The notes under the pieces: generated by a model | Databases searched by the model: none | Seen by the model: only the letters and a program-made list of their open reading frames with translations | Told to the model about the DNA's origin: nothing | Shown here: piece after piece, positions 7,860-13,433 of the stretch | Position numbering within the stretch: the stretch's first letter is position 1 | Layout: each line of letters starts with the position of its first letter | Made by a program: the position numbers and the translations under genes | Source: Rickettsiaceae bacterium | Lineage (GTDB): Bacteria; Pseudomonadota; Alphaproteobacteria; Rickettsiales; Rickettsiaceae | Length of the DNA stretch: 13,433 nt | Direction: 5' to 3' | Assembly (NCBI GenBank): GCA_021741085.1 | Contig: JAIOYM010000028.1 | Coordinates: forward strand, 1-13,433

Positions 7860-8735
7860 ATGAAGCGGAGAAAATTACACCCAAAAATTTTGGCATATAT
7901 TAACTTAATAAAACCTGGTGTCATTGGTCTAGTTATATTTACTACTTTAGTAGCTGCAATTATAGCACCAACTAATCTAGGGATAGCAAAAGATTTTGCT
8001 GTCATAGTCAGTATATCTATCGCTGCCGCTGGTTCTGCAGCATTAAACATGTGGTACGACAGAGATATTGATGCATTAATGCAGCGCACAAGCAAGCGTT
8101 CTACTGTTAAGGGCAGCATCTCATCCTATGAGGCTTTGCGTTTTGGCTTATTGGCAAGCACCATAGCTATTGCTTTAATGTTTTACACAACTAATATATA
8201 CGCCGCGTCATTGCTTGCCTTTACCAGCTTTTTTTATGCTGTAATTTATACCATTTTTTTAAAAAGAAGCACTATCCAAAATATAGTTATCGGTGGAGCT
8301 GCGGGAGCCTTGCCTCCAGTAGTTGCATGGTTTGCGTTAACACAAGGATTCGGGGTAACACCATGGCTACTTTTTTTGATTATTTTTTTATGGACACCAC
8401 CACATTTTTGGGCGTTATCAATTCATTACCATAAAGATTATAAAAACTGTAATGTACCTATGATGGTTAATGTTAAAGGTTTACAATATACCAAAGTTAA
8501 TATCTTGATATATAGCATACTGCTTTTTTGCATAAGCTTGTTACCCTATTTTTTAGGTATTTTTGGTATATTATATTTTATCGCTGCCATATTGCTAGGC
8601 GGCAGGTTTTTATTTCATGCATTAAAGATTTTTACTAATAACAGCCATGCAATTAAGCTCTTTTTGTTCTCCATATTTTATCTATTTGCCTTATTCACAG
8701 CAATATTGTTAGATCATGTTAATAAATTGCTCTAG
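7860..8735 (+). CDS. ctaB: Protoheme IX farnesyltransferase (heme O synthase)
   Basis: 291 residues, polytopic membrane protein of the UbiA prenyltransferase superfamily with about nine hydrophobic segments. The first Asp-rich motif is N63-MWY-D67-RDI-D71 followed by MQRT. The conserved LKRSTIQNIVIGGAAGALPP segment is at 134-153, and the second polar loop HFWALSIHYHKDY is at 182-194. The enzyme attaches a farnesyl group to heme b to make heme O, the precursor of heme A for cytochrome oxidase. It lies 21 nt after recG with a strong ribosome-binding site. The oxidase theme links it to the copper chaperone encoded divergently 4.4 kb away. In many Rickettsiales ctaB is not beside recG, so the order here may be lineage specific (inference). 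Confidence 0.97.
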   Translation: MKRRKLHPKILAYINLIKPGVIGLVIFTTLVAAIIAPTNLGIAKDFAVIVSISIAAAGSAALNMWYDRDIDALMQRTSKRSTVKGSISSYEALRFGLLASTIAIALMFYTTNIYAASLLAFTSFFYAVIYTIFLKRSTIQNIVIGGAAGALPPVVAWFALTQGFGVTPWLLFLIIFLWTPPHFWALSIHYHKDYKNCNVPMMVNVKGLQYTKVNILIYSILLFCISLLPYFLGIFGILYFIAAILLGGRFLFHALKIFTNNSHAIKLFLFSIFYLFALFTAILLDHVNKLL

Positions 8736-9573
8736 GCAACTGCCAAAATTTGCTGAATATTTTGCAAAAAAACATAATTTACAAATCGTAGACTCTCCAA
8801 TTTGGCATTTTAACGATGGAGAGTTTTATGTGCAATTGGCCAATATATATTATCCGAACCGCATATATTTACTAATAAATACACTTGACGATGCGCATGA
8901 TAACTTATTCAAATTATGTCTATTATCTCACTCTTTAAAATTGAATCAATCACCAAAGGAAATAATTGCGGTCCTGCCTTACTTGCCCTATAGCAGGCAA
9001 GACAAACCTCAATATAATTTCAGCCTTGCTAGTGGTTTTGTGATTGATATGCTATTTTGTGCTGGCATAACAAAAATCATTACTTACGATTTGCATTCTG
9101 ATCTTGTTAAACTAAACTCAAAACTTGAAATTCAAAATATAATTCCTTACAGCTTGTTTGCAAATCATGCAAGAAATAGTGTAAATCTAAATAATGCTAT
9201 TGTTATAAGCCCTGATGAAGGAGCCAAAAAGAGAGCTGGTTTTCTTGCACAAGAACTAGGGATTGCATTAGTTGTGGCACAAAAAATTCGTAAAAACTCG
9301 AATGTCGAGATATTTTTTGCTAATATTCCTATGGCAGAAAATTATATAATAGTTGATGACATCATAGTAAGCGGGGCAACAATTCTTAAAACCACAGAAT
9401 TAATAGTCGCTAAAAATCCTTCATGTAAAATATTTATTTACGTTACGCATGCATTGTTTGCGGCAAAAACTGCGCAGATATTTAACCATCCAAATATATT
9501 ATGTGTAACAGCTATGTTTGCTTCCAAATACTCGACAAATAATTTTAAGCAACTTAGCTTAGTAGAGATGTAA
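8716..9573 (+). CDS. prs: Ribose-phosphate pyrophosphokinase (PRPP synthetase), divergent
   Basis: 285 residues. Family landmarks appear in order: FNDGEFYVQL (32-41), PYLPYSRQDK ATP-site loop (88-97), YDLHSD with the catalytic-region His127 (124-129), ISPDEGAKKR (164-173), the PRPP loop VDDIIVSGAT (213-222), and THALF (244-248). The enzyme makes PRPP from ribose 5-phosphate and ATP for nucleotide synthesis. It is shorter than the usual ~310-320 residues, and the PRPP loop departs from the common DDIIDTGGT form. It starts 20 nt inside ctaB, with no separate ribosome-binding site, so it is probably coupled. PRPP synthetase is the best call; a phosphoribosyltransferase-fold relative without that activity is the alternative. 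Confidence 0.82.
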   Translation: MLINCSRQLPKFAEYFAKKHNLQIVDSPIWHFNDGEFYVQLANIYYPNRIYLLINTLDDAHDNLFKLCLLSHSLKLNQSPKEIIAVLPYLPYSRQDKPQYNFSLASGFVIDMLFCAGITKIITYDLHSDLVKLNSKLEIQNIIPYSLFANHARNSVNLNNAIVISPDEGAKKRAGFLAQELGIALVVAQKIRKNSNVEIFFANIPMAENYIIVDDIIVSGATILKTTELIVAKNPSCKIFIYVTHALFAAKTAQIFNHPNILCVTAMFASKYSTNNFKQLSLVEM

Positions 9574-9613
9574 TTGAAAAGCCTGATGGAAATTTAACAT
9601 ACTACTACATCGA

Positions 9614-11941
9614 TCAGCTGCATGATGAAGAAACACCAAGCATACAACCAACACCAGCTTCAACTGCAACTTCGGCCATATCGCCAATTCTATTCACAAC
9701 ATTATCAACTATATTATTCAAAACATCACCAGCTATAGCTCTAATATTATCAGTATCTATAGCGCCAGCTATCACAGGAGCGGCTACAGCTGCAACAACC
9801 ATTGCGGCAGCGCCAAAAGAAAAGCCAGAGCTTGTATTTTCACCAGCACCACCTTGTGTATCATCAACTACTCCAGGAGCTGCAGGGGTAGAATCGCCAC
9901 CATCAACTACCATGGGGGCTGAATCTCTTGCGCCATCTACTGCTGCAGAATCACCGTCATCAACTGCCATAGAAGCCTCAGAGGTAGAATCTACTGCGGT
10001 AGAATGAGTAGGAGAATGATCTACAAAATTTGATACTAAATACCAATGTGTATTCCTAGATAATGCACTATCCATGAAACCTATATCCCTAGCTGCGGCC
10101 TCAATAAGCGAAGTCACAACCCCAGCTTCATGATCAGTGAGATGCATTGTAATGTAGAAAAAGATAGCAAGAGATCTGTCCAAATCCAATGTAATAGCCT
10201 CCTCTAAATATGTATTAAAACTCTCTAAAAAATTAACAAGATATGTATCATGCGCTTCTACAAGACCTCTACCTCTAATATACGAAACTATATCAGCACC
10301 ATCGCTATCAAAGCGAAATGCATCACAAACAACCTGATCAAACCACCCCTCAACGCCAACCTCATCATCATTATCATCATCATGATGATTCATTGAAAAA
10401 TTCATAAGACTAATAAGACCCGCAGGATCGTTCCTCCAAAGTAAAAGATGACAAATTGAGAGCCAAAAATAATGATTATCAGGATCAATAATGGCGTTAG
10501 CATCATCACCAGAGCTTATTCCCTCAACAGCTTCTCTTACCAAAGATTGTAGGTCGCCTTCATTATGCACATGCGCGGACAAGCTTTGAAGATACCAATG
10601 TGCGTTCCTAGATAATTCACTCGAAATAAAACCTCTATCCCTAGCTGCAGCATCAATAAAAGAAGTCATAACTCTAATATTATGATCGCCTGAATGCAGT
10701 CCAGAGTGAAAAAAAATAGAAAAAGATCGTTCTAAAGCTGAAGTATTATCATCTAAATATGCACTAAAACTCTCTACAAAATTAACAAGCTCTGTATCAA
10801 GTTCTTCTACAAGGCCTCTATACCTAATATACGAAACTATATCAGCACAGTTTATATAGTGCCAATCATCCAGAGGATCTTCAACATCAATATGTGTACT
10901 TGCAAAATTCATAAGACTAATAAGACCTGCAGGATCGTTCCTCCAAAGTAAAAGATGACAAATTGCAAGACCACGATGATTATTATCAGGATCGATATAC
11001 ATAGAAGTCTCAGGCCCAGTTGCCATTGACCTAACGGCTTCTCTCATCAAAGATCGAATACCACTTTCGTTGCGCACATCTCTAAATAAGCTTTGAGGTG
11101 GCGCTGCTTGCTCAATTATTCTAGGACTAGCATCTTGTTCTTGGGCGCTAGCGCCAGCAGCTTTCTGAGCCCCAGCGTCATCATTAACAACAGCCAAAGA
11201 TGCCGGCGGTGCAGCATCTACCCCAGCAACATCCTCCGCTGTCTCGAAAGTAGCGCCACGATCTAACAGTAACTGTGCAATTTCTTCATTACCCCCTTCT
11301 AAAGCTATAGTTAAAGCCGTATAACCCATAGCATTTCTAGCATTTAAGTCAGCGCCATTAGCTAACAACAATTTAGCTATATCTACATTTCCACTGTTAG
11401 CGGCATACATAAGGACTGTTAGCCCATTTTCATCTCCTACATTTACATCAGCGCGAGCAGCTAACAACAATTTAGCTATGTCTACATTTCCATGGCAAGA
11501 GGCATACATAAGAGCTGTTGCCTTATATGTATTTTCTGCATTTACATCAGCGCCATTAGCTAACAACAATTTAGCTATATCTACATTTCCAAGGTCAGCG
11601 GCATTCAGAAGAGCTGTTGTTCCATTTTTATCTGCTGCATTTACATCAGCGCGAGCAGCTAACAACAATTTAGCTATGTCTACATTTCCACTTTTAGTGG
11701 CATTCAGAAGAGCTGTTGTTCCATTTTTATCTGCTGCATTTACATCAGCGCGAGCAGCTAACAACAATTTAGCTATGTCTAGATTTCCACTTTTAGCAGC
11801 ATACATAAGGACTGTTGCCTCATATTTATCTCCTGCATCTACATCAGCGCCAGCGGCTAAGAGCGATGCAACTTTTTCTAAATCGCCACTCATAACAGCG
11901 GTAAATAATAATCTAGTCATTTGCTTAATATCTTCTGACAT
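9614..11941 (-). CDS. Ankyrin-repeat protein with duplicated unknown domain
   Basis: 775 residues, four parts. (1) Residues ~8-231: seven 33-residue ankyrin repeats (DIAKLLLAARADVNA-type helices and loops). (2) ~232-285: Ala/Pro/Asp-rich linker. (3) Two copies of an unrecognised domain, ~294-450 and ~463-634, sharing ICHLLLWRNDPAGLISLMNF, ADIVSYIR.RGLVE, VNF.ESF and a C-terminal AAARD.GF...LSRN.HWYL; copy 2 has an acidic insertion (DDDNDDE) near 521-527. (4) Acidic Ala/Ser/Asp-rich stretch (~645-705), an Ala/Val-rich hydrophobic segment (~709-727) and the tail GVGCMLGVSSSCS. AGGGG lies 6 nt before the ATG. No N-terminal signal peptide. Many Rickettsiales ankyrin proteins are effectors delivered by type IV or type I secretion; that role here is inference. 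The gene is visibly richer in G+C than its neighbours (32 of 60 bases at 11101-11160), consistent with separate origin or different selection. Confidence 0.9.
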   Translation of the reverse strand: MSEDIKQMTRLLFTAVMSGDLEKVASLLAAGADVDAGDKYEATVLMYAAKSGNLDIAKLLLAARADVNAADKNGTTALLNATKSGNVDIAKLLLAARADVNAADKNGTTALLNAADLGNVDIAKLLLANGADVNAENTYKATALMYASCHGNVDIAKLLLAARADVNVGDENGLTVLMYAANSGNVDIAKLLLANGADLNARNAMGYTALTIALEGGNEEIAQLLLDRGATFETAEDVAGVDAAPPASLAVVNDDAGAQKAAGASAQEQDASPRIIEQAAPPQSLFRDVRNESGIRSLMREAVRSMATGPETSMYIDPDNNHRGLAICHLLLWRNDPAGLISLMNFASTHIDVEDPLDDWHYINCADIVSYIRYRGLVEELDTELVNFVESFSAYLDDNTSALERSFSIFFHSGLHSGDHNIRVMTSFIDAAARDRGFISSELSRNAHWYLQSLSAHVHNEGDLQSLVREAVEGISSGDDANAIIDPDNHYFWLSICHLLLWRNDPAGLISLMNFSMNHHDDDNDDEVGVEGWFDQVVCDAFRFDSDGADIVSYIRGRGLVEAHDTYLVNFLESFNTYLEEAITLDLDRSLAIFFYITMHLTDHEAGVVTSLIEAAARDIGFMDSALSRNTHWYLVSNFVDHSPTHSTAVDSTSEASMAVDDGDSAAVDGARDSAPMVVDGGDSTPAAPGVVDDTQGGAGENTSSGFSFGAAAMVVAAVAAPVIAGAIDTDNIRAIAGDVLNNIVDNVVNRIGDMAEVAVEAGVGCMLGVSSSCS
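10397..10965 (-). repeat. 62-bp repeat pair marking the internal domain duplication
   Basis: Positions 10397-10458 and 10904-10965, 507 bp apart, differ at one base in 62. They encode the shared ICHLLLWRNDPAGLISLMNF segment of the two unknown domains. A second matched stretch lies about 552 bp apart near 10040 and 10592 (TACCAATGTG onward). The 45-bp difference in spacing corresponds to the acidic insertion in the second domain copy. Confidence 0.85.
11601..11796 (-). repeat. Near-identical tandem 99-bp ankyrin repeats
   Basis: Positions 11601-11697 and 11700-11796 match at 96 of 97 bases. They encode consecutive ankyrin repeats with the same KNGTTALLNA and AARADVNAADK residues. Neighbouring units are clearly more diverged, so this pair is the result of a recent tandem duplication or conversion. 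Confidence 0.85.
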
Positions 11942-11982
11942 ACCGTTCCCCTGATTTATTTGTTATATATTGTTTTTCGTTA

Positions 11983-12076
11983 AGCAAAATTAATTTGCTA
12001 TTTAATCAAACTAGTTTAATTTATATTAACTATACATCATTAACGTACTTAGTCTTATATATTAACTATAGTTAAT
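11983..12076. promoter_or_regulatory. Cluster of palindromes upstream of ankyrin gene
   Basis: Three short palindromes lie 40-135 bp before the ankyrin start: AGCAAA-ATTAA-TTTGCT (11983-11999), AAACTAGTTT (12008-12017) and the perfect 16-mer ATTAACTATAGTTAAT (12061-12076). The 13-mer TATATTAACTATA occurs at 12022-12034 and again at 12058-12070, overlapping the 16-mer. Such spacing suits an operator region for the leftward ankyrin gene. No unambiguous -35/-10 pair could be assigned. In DNA this AT-rich short palindromes also arise by chance. Confidence 0.4.
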
Positions 12077-12344
12077 GTATCTTATAAAAACTAACACTCA
12101 AAAAACTTCAAGTCAACAAAATTATTAACTAGAAGCAATAAAATGTATGTTGTTCTTTTAAGGTGTTGGCGCTAAAAATCTTAGAAGGAGTCAATACAAA
12201 AAATTGTAATGATGCCACAAAATTCAAGAGAAGGGTTTAAAATCAAGATGTTTAAAATAGTTTGAGGTTGTGGGCGCGTAAAGATGGAAAAGTTAAGTTG
12301 GAGGGGGTAAATTTGTAGGGATGTGTTGTAGTATGGAGTCTTTA
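12077..12344. other. Intergenic stretch with no recognisable gene
   Basis: AT-rich with a few G-rich patches (TTGGAGGGGGTAAA near 12300). Neither strand shows a reading frame resembling a known protein. The phrase TTCAAGAGAAG occurs here at about 12226 and again at about 12386 in the adjacent repeat remnant, which suggests this area also contains degraded duplicated material. Confidence 0.5.
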
Positions 12345-12400
12345 AGAGCGTGGCAATCCACAAGAACCAAGTCTTTGCTACAATTTCAAGAGAAGTTTTG
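12345..12400. repeat. Truncated remnant of palindromic element A
   Basis: AGAGCGTGGCAATCCA (12345-12360) matches the inner left arm of the elements at the left end of the window. ACAAGAACCAAGTCTTTGCT and ACAATTTCAAGAGAAG then follow the order of the element's centre (GACTCTTCT, ACAATTTTAAAA, GAAAG). The outer left arm and the whole right arm are missing. Confidence 0.6.
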
Positions 12401-12427
12401 ATTATTCCACTTAAGAATCAGATTATA

Positions 12428-12476
12428 ACATCGATCAGCTGCATGATTAAGAAACACCAAGTATACAACTAACACC
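12428..12476 (-). repeat. Copied 3' end of the ankyrin gene
   Basis: Matches 9607-9655, the last codons and first 7 nt beyond the ankyrin gene, at 46 of 49 bases; the first 20 bases are identical. On the minus strand it would encode GVSCILGVS and then TAA, where the intact gene has GVGCMLGVSSSCS and TGA. One of the three changes thus creates an earlier stop. Upstream of this tail no further ankyrin-protein similarity is convincing, so only the end of the gene is represented. Confidence 0.8.
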
Positions 12477-12477
12477 T

Positions 12478-12732
12478 TTAGCAACATTAGCTGTAACTGT
12501 AACTTTAGACAAATTATTTTTCAACTTTTTTGATCAAAGCGTTTACTACGCCTTACAACTGATAGCTACAGTACCCATTGCTGCCAACACAATAGTTATG
12601 GCTAATCTTTTAAACTTCTCCCAGGAAAATCCAGCAACCAGTCTTTTAATTTCCATGTTAATAGCTTTAATCTACATCCCATTAACTTGCATGTTATTAT
12701 TCGAAAATATTGGTCACTTAAGCCTTAGTTGA
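12478..12732 (+). pseudogene. C-terminal fragment of AEC-family permease
   Basis: An open frame running to TGA at 12730-12732 encodes ~84 hydrophobic residues with LQLIATVPIAANTIVMANLL and, after SQENPATS, LLISMLIALIYIPL. This matches the C-terminal end of AEC (auxin efflux carrier/malonate permease) transporters, where an (M/A)P-x-A-AN-x-x-x-x-A motif lies between the last transmembrane helices. Full proteins have about 300 residues, so roughly the last quarter remains. The frame stays open back to 12451 but has no start codon, and its upstream end runs into the copied ankyrin 3' end. It is therefore a truncated, non-expressed remnant joined at a rearrangement point near 12477. Confidence 0.72.
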
Positions 12733-12795
12733 TTGGAGGGGGGGCAAGTTCTTTAAGTCACGCTATTATCGTTTTGAAAATTACAGTATTTTTGT

Positions 12796-12849
12796 AACTA
12801 TAATTTTAAAACTATTACGCATAATTATAGTTGTATTTTATCGTATAAT
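12796..12849 (+). promoter_or_regulatory. Inverted repeat beside TATAAT box, upstream of VOC gene
   Basis: AACTATAATT (12796-12805) and AATTATAGTT (12823-12832) form perfect 10-bp arms around a 17-nt loop. A consensus TATAAT follows at 12844-12849, 11 bp downstream, so the right arm covers the expected -35 region. No good -35 is seen, which is compatible with regulated expression. The VOC reading frame begins 83 nt further on. The arm core AACTATA also occurs in the palindromes upstream of the ankyrin gene. Confidence 0.45.
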
Positions 12850-12932
12850 GGATTACTCTTCTGGAGAAATTATACTTTTATTTGCAAATTTATCGGTTGC
12901 AAAACTAATTAATTTAATTTATTTAAAACAAT

Positions 12933-13433
12933 ATGACCTTGATAAATATAGTAATTTATATAGAATCTATGGATAGTGATTTACTAGCTGAGTCTTATGC
13001 CAAAATTGGGGTTAATTGGCTTAAAATAGATGACGAATTGTTATATTATTCTTGTAAAAAAGTTATATTTTTGTTGAATAAAAACAATGCACAAAATCCA
13101 GCAACAAAACTTTTTTTCTTTACTGATACTCAAAGTGTTAAAGAATTTGGTGCAAGTAATTTAACATTGGCTTCTTTTGAACAGCTGCAAGCTAGTATAA
13201 ATAATTTAGATATATTAAAAGCAGAGCAGAATCCAAACAAACAAATAATACCAATATTACGAGTTAAAGATATCGAAGAAACCAGAATGGATTACCAAAA
13301 TTTTGGCGAATGGGTTAAACAAAAGCATGGATCGGGTCCCGAGCATTATGCTTTAGAGGATAATGGTTGTGTAGATCTTGAGATTTATCCGGCAAGAAAA
13401 ACCCCAAAAGGTGATATTGAATTATTTTTTAAT
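12933..13433 (+). CDS. VOC-superfamily (glyoxalase/bleomycin-resistance fold) protein, partial
   Basis: 167 residues before the window ends; the 3' end is missing. Residues ~104-153 look like a VOC module: ILRVKDIEETRMDYQNFGEW, then HGSGPEHYALE and VDLEIYP. The beginning, INIVIYIESMDSD...YAKIG, looks like the start of another module (strand, helix, strands), followed by ATKLFFFTDT. I chose ATG 12933 over the in-frame ATG at 12969 because the first strand of the fold (INIVIYI) lies between them; neither has a clear ribosome-binding site. VOC proteins include metalloenzymes such as glyoxalase I and extradiol dioxygenases, and drug-binding resistance proteins. The usual metal-binding His in the first strand is not present, so no substrate can be assigned. 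Confidence 0.6.
   Translation, partial: MTLINIVIYIESMDSDLLAESYAKIGVNWLKIDDELLYYSCKKVIFLLNKNNAQNPATKLFFFTDTQSVKEFGASNLTLASFEQLQASINNLDILKAEQNPNKQIIPILRVKDIEETRMDYQNFGEWVKQKHGSGPEHYALEDNGCVDLEIYPARKTPKGDIELFFN

Noticed and set aside
11478..11954. 158-codon plus-strand frame opposite the ankyrin repeats
   Set aside because: It is a mirror of the repetitive ankyrin coding sequence; its repeats simply follow the 99-bp period of the other strand.
12181..12363. 60-codon minus-strand frame
   Set aside because: Its first residues come from the palindromic repeat remnant (TGGATTGCCACGC), there is no ribosome-binding site, and no similarity is recognisable.
12546..12656. 36-codon minus-strand frame with a hydrophobic segment, first taken for a small lipoprotein or an ankyrin-protein tail
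   Set aside because: The opposite strand encodes a recognisable AEC transporter C-terminus across the same bases, which explains the hydrophobic pattern.
12848..12976. 42-codon plus-strand frame starting at ATGGATTAC
   Set aside because: Its start overlaps the TATAAT box and it overlaps the better-supported VOC frame; no ribosome-binding site or similarity.

Overview
The window is AT-rich DNA with tightly packed, partly overlapping genes and palindromic intergenic repeats. It carries cytochrome-oxidase assembly genes (ctaB and a PCu_AC copper chaperone), an isolated MshL-like secretin, a large ankyrin-repeat protein and a decayed gene fragment. Together these suggest an alphaproteobacterial obligate intracellular symbiont or pathogen, most likely of the order Rickettsiales. 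That placement is inferred from gene content and repeat style; no rRNA is present to confirm it.

Layout. (1) 1-870 is non-coding: three nearly identical ~120-bp palindromic elements separated by a second repeat unit, plus one decayed copy. (2) 874-3416 is on the minus strand: a PCu_AC copper chaperone and thioredoxin form a two-gene unit ended by a hairpin terminator, followed by a lipoprotein-type secretin. (3) 3611-9573 on the plus strand is a compact five-gene run: gltX, DNA polymerase III delta-prime, recG, ctaB and a PRPP-synthetase-like gene. Three of its four junctions overlap (19, 4 and 20 nt) and the fourth has a 21-nt gap, so it is probably one operon mixing translation, replication/repair, heme O synthesis and nucleotide precursor supply. 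(4) 9614-11941 on the minus strand is a 775-aa protein with seven ankyrin repeats, an internal duplication of an unrecognised ~160-170-residue domain, and an Ala/Gly-rich C-terminal tail. (5) 11942-12932 has no intact gene. It holds palindromes upstream of the ankyrin gene, a remnant of the palindromic repeat, a copied 3' end of the ankyrin gene joined to the C-terminal quarter of an AEC-family permease (pseudogene), and an inverted repeat next to a TATAAT box. (6) 12933-13433 is the start of a VOC (glyoxalase/bleomycin-resistance superfold) protein that runs off the window.

The left and centre are conserved housekeeping genes. The accessory signal lies in the repeat block, the ankyrin protein with its duplicated domain, and the rearranged gap between that protein and the VOC gene. 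I did not find a clear multi-gene new system. The best candidates for something undescribed are the duplicated domain of the ankyrin protein and the AACTATA-type palindromes that lie upstream of both the ankyrin gene and the VOC gene.
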